Assembly (NCBI GenBank): GCA_903933395.1
Contig: CAIZKA010000001.1
Span: 1-8,632, forward strand
Origin: an uncultured beta proteobacterium
GTDB taxonomy: Bacteria; Pseudomonadota; Gammaproteobacteria; Burkholderiales; Rhodocyclaceae
DNA length: 8,632 bases
Direction of reading: 5' to 3'
Below are positions 1 through 5,720 of the stretch, one piece after another. Within the stretch, counting starts at the first letter, position 1. Each line of letters begins with the position of its first letter. The notes below the pieces were generated by a model. It had not been told where the DNA came from, did not search any database, and saw nothing but the letters and a program-made list of their open reading frames with translations. The translations under genes were made by a program, and so were the position numbers.

Positions 1-501
1 CAGCACATGGTGTTCGTGCCAGATCGGCACGACGTCGAATCCGGGGATTTGCGCCGATTCGACATAGACGATGCCGGCATCGAGTTCGAAATGACGCAGC
101 CGGGCCAGTATTTCGTCGGTAGATAGCGACAGCACCTCGGCTGTGACATGCGGATGGCGCCGGGCGAAGGAGGCGGTCAGCGCGGCGACAACGGTCAACG
201 CCGTGGGGATTACGCCCAGCCGCAGGCGGCCGGTGAGTCCGTCGCGCAGGGTCGCCAGTTCCTGCTTGAGACCCTCGGCGCTGGCGGCCATGCGCTGAGC
301 GTATTCGACGACGCTGCGTCCTTCAGGCGTCAACCCGGCGAACTGCTTGCCGCGTTCGACCACGGCGACGCCCAGTTCGGTTTCCAGGTCGCGGATCGCC
401 GCCGAAAGCGTCGAGGGCGAGACATGGCAGGCCGCCGCCGCGCGGCCGAAGTGCTTCTCTCGCGCCAGGGCGATCAGGTAGAGGTATTTGCGGGAGATCA
501 T
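1..501 (-). CDS. LysR-family transcriptional regulator, N-terminal 167 residues (C-terminus off the left edge)
   Basis: The minus frame opens with ATG at 499-501 (MISRKYLYLI...) and stays open to base 1, giving 167 residues of a protein family usually about 300 long. Residues 1-60 form the winged helix-turn-helix typical of LysR proteins: a HFGRAAAACHVSPSTLSAAI stretch followed by a RDLETELGVAVVER wing region. A linker helix rich in Ala/Glu (about 64-88) follows, then the start of the effector-binding domain (GRLRLGVIPTA, about 91-101), which has the periplasmic-binding-protein fold in this family. It lies on the same strand as the dsr genes, 93 bp downstream of the SUMT gene, so it is not in the classic divergent LysR arrangement. 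Effector and target are not visible. Whether it has anything to do with dsr expression is unknown. Family assignment is sure; specific function is not. Confidence 0.93.
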   Translation of the reverse strand, partial: MISRKYLYLIALAREKHFGRAAAACHVSPSTLSAAIRDLETELGVAVVERGKQFAGLTPEGRSVVEYAQRMAASAEGLKQELATLRDGLTGRLRLGVIPTALTVVAALTASFARRHPHVTAEVLSLSTDEILARLRHFELDAGIVYVESAQIPGFDVVPIWHEHHVL

Positions 502-594
502 CCGGCGAGACTATACGATGTCTGCCGGACTTTGTTGCGCCGTAGCGCCGGCGCCGACTCTTGGACCGGGGGCGTCCGTCCGGCGGAGCCGACG

Positions 595-1362
595 CTAGTC
601 GTCGCTTTCGGCAAACCAGCGCAGCCTGTCGCGGAGGGTAACGACTTCACCGACGATGATCAGCGTCGGCGCGCGCAGGTTGGCGGCTTTGGCCAGTTCC
701 GGCAGGGTGGTCAGGGTGCCGGTCACGGTGCGCTGGCTGGGCCGGGTGCCGTGCTGGACGATGGCGGCCGGCCAGTCGGCGGGCAGGCCGTGTTCGATGA
801 GCTTTTCGCAGAGGTAGGCCAGGCCCGAGAGGCCCATGTAGATGACCACGGTCTGGCGCTGCCGGGCCAACCCGGGCCAGTCGAGGTTCATGCTGCCGTC
901 CTTGAGGTGGCCGGTGACGAAGACGCAGGCCTGGGCATGGTTGCGGTGGGTCAGCGGGATGCCGGCATAGGAGCCGACGCCGGCGGCCGCCGTGATGCCG
1001 GGCACGACTTCGAAATTGACCCCGTCGGCGTGCAGGGTTTCGACTTCCTCGCCGCCGCGGCCGAAAATGTAGGGGTCGCCGCCCTTGAGCCGCACCACGC
1101 GCTTGCCGGTCTTGGCCAGGCGCACCAGCAGCTGGTTGATCTGCTCCTGCGGCAGCGAATGGTTGCCGCGTTCCTTGCCGGCATACATGAGCTCCGCGTC
1201 GGGACGCGCCAGCGCCAGTACGGCCTTAGAGACGAGGTTGTCATAGACCAGGACATCGGCTTCGCCGATCAGGCGGGCCGCTTTCATGGTCAACAGTTCG
1301 GGGTCGCCGGGGCCGGCGCCGACAAGATAGACCCAGCCGGGTTGTGCGGGAGTTGGTTTCAT
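595..1362 (-). CDS. cobA: Uroporphyrinogen-III C-methyltransferase (SUMT), single-domain CobA/SirA type
   Basis: This 255-residue protein transfers two methyl groups from S-adenosylmethionine to uroporphyrinogen III, giving precorrin-2, the branch point to siroheme and cobalamin. Family motifs are all present: VYLVGAGPGDPELLTMKA (about 11-28), RLKGGDPYIFGRGGEE (about 91-106), VVPGITAAAG (119-128) and TGHLKDG (about 150-156). It has only the methyltransferase domain, without the dehydrogenase/ferrochelatase half of CysG. I chose ATG at 1360-1362 because the conserved domain begins about 10 residues later; an upstream GTG at 1420-1422 would add 20 unconserved residues. No good Shine-Dalgarno precedes the ATG. 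It follows dsrR after a 120-bp gap on the same strand. Because DsrAB carries siro(heme)amide, a siroheme-precursor enzyme here makes sense as pathway supply (inference). The stop is TAG at 595-597. Confidence 0.95.
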   Translation of the reverse strand: MKPTPAQPGWVYLVGAGPGDPELLTMKAARLIGEADVLVYDNLVSKAVLALARPDAELMYAGKERGNHSLPQEQINQLLVRLAKTGKRVVRLKGGDPYIFGRGGEEVETLHADGVNFEVVPGITAAAGVGSYAGIPLTHRNHAQACVFVTGHLKDGSMNLDWPGLARQRQTVVIYMGLSGLAYLCEKLIEHGLPADWPAAIVQHGTRPSQRTVTGTLTTLPELAKAANLRAPTLIIVGEVVTLRDRLRWFAESDD

Positions 1363-1419
1363 GGGTTTGGAATATACCCGACGGCTCTCAAAATGTTCGA
1401 GCAAAGCGAGCAAACTGGT

Positions 1420-1454
1420 CACCTCCCCTGGGAGGGGGAGGACGGGAGGGGGAG
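1420..1454. repeat. G-rich direct repeat, potential G-quadruplex, in the dsrR-cobA gap
   Basis: Two identical 11-mers GGGAGGGGGAG lie at 1430-1440 and 1444-1454, separated by GAC (14-bp period). They are preceded by CCTCCCC (1422-1428), which can pair with the first copy. On the plus strand the four G-runs (3, 5, 3 and 5 G) with short loops could form a G-quadruplex; the mRNA-sense strand is C-rich. It resembles the short C/G-rich intergenic repeats scattered through many proteobacterial genomes, but copy number cannot be judged from one window. The rest of the 120-bp gap (1363-1482) shows no gene and no convincing terminator. Confidence 0.6.
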
Positions 1455-1482
1455 TCGTTCATGCCGCCTTTGGTTTGGTCCA

Positions 1483-1827
1483 TCAGGAACAACCGCCGCC
1501 GCAACTTCCACAGCTCTTGGCGGCTGGAGGCGCGGTGCAGCCGCCGCGGAAAATGAACTGGAATTCCCCCGGCTGCACTTCCGTGAAGTCCAGCGTCGTG
1601 TTTTCCAGCAGCGGCTGGCTGTGCGGCGAGATGAGGACGGCGACGGGGCCGGCGTCGATGACCAGGTCGTCCTCGCGTTCCTCGTCGAAGCCCATGCCGT
1701 AAACCATTTCGCCGTCACTTTCGTCGATTTTGGCGGCGACGCGAAGCATGGCCTGTTTGCGGCCTTCGGGCTGTTCGGCGGCAGCGCCGAGAATCTGCGC
1801 GGCGGCGGCGGGAGTCAAGGCGAACAT
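1483..1827 (-). CDS. dsrR: DsrR, A-type-carrier-like (IscA/HesB-like) protein of the dsr cluster
   Basis: A 114-residue protein directly after dsrN, the usual place of dsrR. DsrR proteins have the IscA/HesB fold and are reported to be needed for efficient dsr expression/sulfur oxidation in Allochromatium, without acting as a true Fe-S scaffold. Here the body (MFALTPAAAAQIL near the N-terminus, a conserved-looking MVYGMGFDE segment, then ...VLISPHSQPLLENTTLDF) follows the A-type pattern. The first scaffold cysteine of IscA, expected in the region after MLRVAAK, is absent. Unusually the C-terminus is cysteine-rich (Cys97, 106, 109, 113; ending CGSCGGGCS). The start is ATG at 1825-1827, overlapping the end of dsrN by 13 bp, with AAGGA at 1837-1841 nine bases upstream, so translation is probably coupled. 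The assignment rests on weak sequence similarity plus position; a degenerate HesB-family protein is the alternative name for the same thing. Confidence 0.85.
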   Translation of the reverse strand: MFALTPAAAAQILGAAAEQPEGRKQAMLRVAAKIDESDGEMVYGMGFDEEREDDLVIDAGPVAVLISPHSQPLLENTTLDFTEVQPGEFQFIFRGGCTAPPAAKSCGSCGGGCS

Positions 1828-3257
1828 GGAGCGGGTTCCTTATGATCGGCCGCGACGCATTCGCGGACGTGCTGGACGAATTTTGCCGGCCAGTCGCAGC
1901 CGCTGGTGGCACGCAGATGGGTGTAGGAGGCGAGCAGGCGATGCAGGACGATGCCGTCGTGCCGGCCGTCGATGCCGTGGCCGCGGCGCACGGCATAGGC
2001 ATAGCCGGTATCCGCCGGCAGTTCGGTGAGTCCGGAGTAGTGAAATTCATGGCCGTGCAACAGGGCCGGGCCGGATCCGGCCACCGCCGCGCTTCCATGT
2101 CCCTGCGCGGAACGCCAGGGGTGCCGGTCATTGGCTTCGAGGATCACGTAGCCGCGCCCGACGGGCCTGGGGTGCATGGTGATGTCGCCCGGAATCACGC
2201 CGACCATTTCTGCCTTCCGGTCCTTCCATTCGATGCTGCGCGCCAGGTACATCAGGCCGCCGCATTCGGCATAGGTCGGCAGGCCTGCTTCGATGGCGCG
2301 GCGGATGTCGGCGCGCAGGCTGACGTTGGCCTCCAGTTGTTCGAGAAAGCATTCGGGGAAGCCGCCGCCGATCAGCAGGCCGTCGCAGGGGGGCAGTCGC
2401 GAGTCCTTCAGGGTGTCGAAGAACACGGTTTGCGCTCCCGCCGCGGCGAGTGCATCGAGGTCGTCGGCATAGTAGAAACCGAAAGCCGCATCGCGCGCGA
2501 TGGCGATGCGCACCGGTGCTTCCCGGCTCGGCTGGCGCGGCGGCGTCGGTGACAGCGGGCGATCGGTATGGCTGATGGCGAGCAGGCGTGCGAGGTCGAC
2601 CTGATCGGCGATGCGCCGGCCGATGGCGGCGATATGGCGCTCCGCTTCGGCGGTTTCGTTCACCGGCATCAGGCCCAGATGGCGTTCAACCAGCGCCAGT
2701 TCGGCATCTTCCTGCACGGCGCCGATCACCGGCACGTCGGTGTAGTGCTCGATCACGGCACGCAGCTTGGCCTCGTGGCGGCGACCGCCGAGGCGGTTGA
2801 GGATCACGCCGGCGATGCGGATGTTGCGGTCGAAAGTCTGGTAGCCGAGGATCAGCGGGGCGATGCCGCGCGTCATGCCGCGCGCGTCGAGCACAAGCAC
2901 CACCGGCAGGTCGAGCAGGCGCGCGAGCGCCGCATTGCTGTTGGAACCTTCGAGGTCGAGTCCGTCATACAGGCCTTTGTTGCCTTCGACCAGGCAGACC
3001 TCGGCGTCATGGCCGTGGCGGGCGAACTGGTCGCGCAGTTCGCCGTCCGGCGAGAGGAAGAAGTCGAGGTTGTAGCAGGGGCGGCCGGCGGCGACCGACA
3101 GCCACAGCGGGTCGATGTAATCGGGGCCCTTCTTGTAGGGCTGCACGGTGCGCGCCGGCTGGCCGAACTTATCCGAACTCAGCGCCGCCGCCAGGCCGAT
3201 GCTGATGGTGGTCTTGCCCGAGGACTTGTGGGCGGCGGAGATCAGGAAGCGATGCAT
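1815..3257 (-). CDS. dsrN: DsrN, siroheme amidase (cobyrinate a,c-diamide synthase-like)
   Basis: This 480-residue cytoplasmic enzyme resembles CbiA/CobB. In the dsr context it is taken to amidate siroheme, using glutamine and ATP, to the siro(heme)amide found in DsrAB. The N-terminal ATPase half has a P-loop-like AAHKSSGKTT (8-17), KKGPDYIDPLW (about 42-52) and VEGNKGLYDGLD (about 90-102). The C-terminal half is a class I glutamine amidotransferase with the nucleophile Cys332 in YAECGGLMYL and a histidine motif HEFHYS (His403, His406). Length is normal for the family. I chose ATG 3255-3257 (MHRFLISAAHK) because this is where CbiA-type proteins begin; an upstream TTG at 3318-3320 would overlap dsrP and add 21 arbitrary residues. 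It starts 25 bp after dsrP with only a weak ribosome-binding site, and overlaps dsrR by 13 bp at its end. It could be confused with true cobyrinate synthase, but the gene order decides. Confidence 0.94.
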   Translation of the reverse strand: MHRFLISAAHKSSGKTTISIGLAAALSSDKFGQPARTVQPYKKGPDYIDPLWLSVAAGRPCYNLDFFLSPDGELRDQFARHGHDAEVCLVEGNKGLYDGLDLEGSNSNAALARLLDLPVVLVLDARGMTRGIAPLILGYQTFDRNIRIAGVILNRLGGRRHEAKLRAVIEHYTDVPVIGAVQEDAELALVERHLGLMPVNETAEAERHIAAIGRRIADQVDLARLLAISHTDRPLSPTPPRQPSREAPVRIAIARDAAFGFYYADDLDALAAAGAQTVFFDTLKDSRLPPCDGLLIGGGFPECFLEQLEANVSLRADIRRAIEAGLPTYAECGGLMYLARSIEWKDRKAEMVGVIPGDITMHPRPVGRGYVILEANDRHPWRSAQGHGSAAVAGSGPALLHGHEFHYSGLTELPADTGYAYAVRRGHGIDGRHDGIVLHRLLASYTHLRATSGCDWPAKFVQHVRECVAADHKEPAPCSP

Positions 3258-3282
3258 GGCGCGTCGCCAGTGAAGAAAGAGG

Positions 3283-4482
3283 TCAATCCGTGACGCTGCC
3301 GGCCGCTTCGAGCTCGGCAAGGTCGTCCTGCGGCAGGAAGTGCAGGATGCGCACGCCGATGGTGGTCATGGTGAAGGCGATGCCGAGGCCGCCGAAGGCC
3401 AGCAGTATCTCCGGCAGGCTGGCGCTGTAATGATCGACCGCGCCGTCCATGAAACTGCTCTTGACGTCATAGCCGGGGAAGATGTCCAGCGGAAAGGCCT
3501 GGCCGCCGATGATGAAGACATAAAGCTGGCAGTAGGCGCCGACGACGACGAGCAGGGCGGCGACATTGACCCAGAGTGCCTTTGCTGCGGTGGCCGGATT
3601 GAACAGCAGGGCCAGGGGCAGCAGGGTGCCGACCAGGATCTGGCCGATCCAGAACATGCCGGCGAATTCGCTGTCGAACAGGATGAAATATTCGAAGGCG
3701 ATATTTTTGGCGAAATAGGCATTGACCAGATGCAGGACGATGGTGAAGTACAGGACCGCCGCGACGAAGGTGGCCAGCAGATTCTTCATGCGCTGCAGGA
3801 TCAGCGGCGGCAGGGTCAGGCCGTTCCAGGCGTACATGGCGGACTGCACCACGAGGAAGACGGCGAGGCCCCAGCAGAAGGACATGATGATGAACATCGG
3901 CGCCAGCAGCGCGGTGCCGTAGGCCTGGCGCGCGACGAGGAAGGCGAAGATGGAACCGGTGCCGGTGGTCAGGATGATGCGCCAGATGAAGGTCGCCAGA
4001 CCTGCCGCCTTGGTATAGGAGTTCATGCGCCGTTCCATCATGGTCCACAGATAGACGGCGACAACGCCATAGAACACCGGATAGAGGATCACGTTCCAGC
4101 CGAACACCGAGGTCGGGTTGAAGTGCGTCGCCGCCACCATCAGGCGGTCGGCGCGGCCGAGGTCGAGCATGATGACGAAGAGGCCGCCGCTCAGCATGGC
4201 GATCGCCAGCAGGCCGGACAGCGGCGCGCGCGGCTTGTAAAGCGTGCGGCCGAAGACCGAACCCATCGAAGCGACGTTGAGCACGCCGGAAGCGGCGACG
4301 ATAAGGAATATCGCGAAGACGTGCGGCAGGCCCCAGACGATCTGGTTGTTCATGCCGGTCACGACATGGCCGGAATGTTCCATGTAGAGTGCGGCAGCGA
4401 AGCCCACGGCCGAGACCAGTCCGCCGATGCCGGCCAGCAGGTAGAAGAGGCCTTCTTCGTGGCGGGGATTGGGGGTAAACAT
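3283..4482 (-). CDS. dsrP: DsrP, NrfD/PsrC-like integral membrane subunit of DsrMKJOP
   Basis: A 399-residue polytopic membrane protein of the NrfD family that forms the quinone-reactive membrane anchor pairing with the periplasmic ferredoxin-like DsrO. I count about ten hydrophobic segments by eye, at roughly residues 13-33, 48-72, 86-108, 128-147, 158-182, 191-217, 233-256, 272-293, 305-330 and 358-382. The N-terminus MFTPNPRHEEG is short and polar, and the C-terminus ends in an acidic cytoplasm-like tail (LPQDDLAELEAAG). No signal peptide is needed. ATG at 4480-4482 is supported by AGGGA at 4491-4495 (spacing 8). It begins 2 bp after the dsrO stop, so the two subunits are probably translated together. 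Histidines inside helices (for example in WGLPHVFA and TIVLHLV) are candidates for the haem b reported for DsrP elsewhere, but I cannot show this from sequence. Confidence 0.95.
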   Translation of the reverse strand: MFTPNPRHEEGLFYLLAGIGGLVSAVGFAAALYMEHSGHVVTGMNNQIVWGLPHVFAIFLIVAASGVLNVASMGSVFGRTLYKPRAPLSGLLAIAMLSGGLFVIMLDLGRADRLMVAATHFNPTSVFGWNVILYPVFYGVVAVYLWTMMERRMNSYTKAAGLATFIWRIILTTGTGSIFAFLVARQAYGTALLAPMFIIMSFCWGLAVFLVVQSAMYAWNGLTLPPLILQRMKNLLATFVAAVLYFTIVLHLVNAYFAKNIAFEYFILFDSEFAGMFWIGQILVGTLLPLALLFNPATAAKALWVNVAALLVVVGAYCQLYVFIIGGQAFPLDIFPGYDVKSSFMDGAVDHYSASLPEILLAFGGLGIAFTMTTIGVRILHFLPQDDLAELEAAGSVTD

Positions 4483-4484
4483 GG

Positions 4485-5324
4485 TCAGATTCCCTGATAG
4501 CGCACGCCGGGATTCAGACGCAGGTCGGCGCGCACCTGGGTGGTCGGCACGCTGGCGATGCGCCTGGCGATGGCGCTGGACGGATCATTGAGGTCGCCGA
4601 ACAACATCGCACCCTCCGGGCAGGATTCGACGCAGGCCGGGGTCTGTCCCTTGTCCACGCGATGCACGCAGAGCGTGCAGGATTCGACGCAGCCCTGGCC
4701 GCGCGGGACTTCCGGGTTCTGTTCGGTCAGCGGCGCATGGACGAAGGAGCGTGCCTTGTAGGGGCAGGCCATCATGCAGTAGCGGCAGCCGATGCAGGTG
4801 TGACGGTCGACCAGGACGATCCCGTCGGCGCGTTTCATCGATGCACCGGTGGGGCAGACATCGACGCAGGGCGGATTGGCGCAGTGCTGGCACATCATCG
4901 GCAGTTCGGTCTTCTTGCCGTTGCGGCGATCTACCAGTTCGATCTTGCGTATCCACTGCGAGTTCTGCCGCGCGTCGGGTAATTTCTCGCTGACGCCATT
5001 CTCCGTATGGCAGGCATCGATGCACTTGGTGCAGCCGGGTGCGCACTTGGTTGCGTCGATCAGCAGGCCCCAGCGCACGGCGGGCGAGGCGGCGGTGCCG
5101 GCCTTGCGCGCTTCCGTGGCGGCGCTGGCTTCACCGACGGCCATCAGGTGCAGGCCGGGTGCGATGGCGGTGAAGCCGAGGCCGGCAACGCCGGCACCGG
5201 CGGCGGCGATGAATTTGCGGCGCGGGTTGCTGTCGGGGGTGTTGGCTGCGGCCGGCCTATCGGCCTTAACGCGCGCTTCGCGCGCATTAGCCTGCGCCGA
5301 AACTTTGCTGTCGCTCGTTTTCAT
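4485..5324 (-). CDS. dsrO: DsrO, Tat-exported periplasmic iron-sulfur subunit of DsrMKJOP
   Basis: A 279-residue NrfC/HybA-like ferredoxin subunit that carries electrons between DsrJ and the membrane subunit DsrP. A twin-arginine signal is visible: NPRRKFI (33-39), a hydrophobic stretch (about 40-62), then GEASAAT as a likely cleavage region near residue 68. Four cysteine groups can bind [4Fe-4S] clusters: Cys94/98/101/105, Cys145/148/153/157, Cys177/180/183/187 and Cys216/219/231/235, with an extra Cys212. ATG 5322-5324 overlaps the dsrJ stop by 3 bases in an ATGA arrangement and has AGGA at 5333-5336. A second ATG at 5367-5369 would overlap dsrJ by 49 bp and is less likely. The polar stretch before the Arg pair is long (34 residues) and contains no later start codon. 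Identity is sure from motif order and position. Confidence 0.95.
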   Translation of the reverse strand: MKTSDSKVSAQANAREARVKADRPAAANTPDSNPRRKFIAAAGAGVAGLGFTAIAPGLHLMAVGEASAATEARKAGTAASPAVRWGLLIDATKCAPGCTKCIDACHTENGVSEKLPDARQNSQWIRKIELVDRRNGKKTELPMMCQHCANPPCVDVCPTGASMKRADGIVLVDRHTCIGCRYCMMACPYKARSFVHAPLTEQNPEVPRGQGCVESCTLCVHRVDKGQTPACVESCPEGAMLFGDLNDPSSAIARRIASVPTTQVRADLRLNPGVRYQGI

Positions 5325-5713
5325 GGCTTCAATCCTGCAGCCTTGAACTTGGCTTTGGGCTGGTGGCATTCGAAACAGTCGAGCTTCACGGCGACATAGC
5401 TGTGGCAGCTTTCGCAGAAGTTCTCCTTGCTACCCAGCACCGAGCCGGTTTTCTTGCTGGCATGGCATTCGATGCAGGCATTGAGCGAAGCCGGCTCGCC
5501 GCGTATGCCGGCCCGCATCGTGCGGTCGCGCTGGTGCTTGAGCATCTCCATGTGGTTGCGGCGCATTTCCTCGACGGGTGCCACGCACTTGCCGGGATTG
5601 GCAATCTCGATCACCGGTTTCACGGTGCGATCACCTGCACCGGCAAAAGTCGGCGCTGACGACACGGCGATCAAAGCCGTGACGGCGGTGACGAGAAGGC
5701 GCAGCAGCGTCAT
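5321..5713 (-). CDS. dsrJ: DsrJ, periplasmic triheme cytochrome c
   Basis: A 130-residue c-type cytochrome of the DsrMKJOP complex. Residues 1-24 look like a Sec signal peptide (MTLLRLLVTAVTALIAVSSA, then PTFAGAG), placing it in the periplasm, possibly still anchored by an uncleaved helix as proposed in Allochromatium. Three haem-binding CXXCH motifs are seen: CIECH (80-84), CESCH (100-104) and CFECH (113-117). Cys43 in NPGKCVAPVEEM matches the position of the conserved cysteine known as an unusual axial haem ligand in Allochromatium DsrJ. Its start is ATG at 5711-5713, 7 bp after the dsrL stop, with only a weak GGCGAG ribosome-binding site inside the end of dsrL. Its TGA overlaps the dsrO start. 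In sulfur oxidisers it is thought to take part in oxidising a sulfur substrate in the periplasm; the substrate is not settled. Confidence 0.97.
   Translation of the reverse strand: MTLLRLLVTAVTALIAVSSAPTFAGAGDRTVKPVIEIANPGKCVAPVEEMRRNHMEMLKHQRDRTMRAGIRGEPASLNACIECHASKKTGSVLGSKENFCESCHSYVAVKLDCFECHQPKAKFKAAGLKP
5333..5336 (-). promoter_or_regulatory. Ribosome-binding site of dsrO
   Basis: AGGA on the minus strand lies 8 bases before ATG 5322-5324 and inside the last codons of dsrJ. It favours this start over the in-frame ATG at 5367-5369. Confidence 0.6.
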
Positions 5714-5720
5714 GACGTGC

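Noticed and set aside
510..515. TATAGT on the minus strand as a -10 element for the LysR gene
   Set aside because: It ends only 8 bases before the ATG, leaving almost no leader, and no matching -35 hexamer lies 16-18 bases upstream.
545..554. Perfect palindrome GCGCCGGCGC between cobA and the LysR gene, considered as a terminator
   Set aside because: It has no loop and no T-run on the minus strand; such short GC palindromes are expected by chance at this composition.
148..1845. A 565-codon plus-strand open frame spanning the LysR, cobA and dsrR regions
   Set aside because: It crosses three recognisable minus-strand genes and their gaps and has no domain-like features; it is a by-product of GC-rich codon usage.
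1842..3293. Plus-strand frames opposite dsrN (1842-2552 and 2568-3293)
   Set aside because: They are antisense to well-conserved P-loop and amidotransferase motifs of DsrN and show no motif of their own.
3340..4497. A 385-codon plus-strand frame opposite dsrP
   Set aside because: It is extremely rich in Asp, Glu, Gln, Gly and His, as expected for the complement of a membrane protein gene; dsrP has clear transmembrane segments and a ribosome-binding site.
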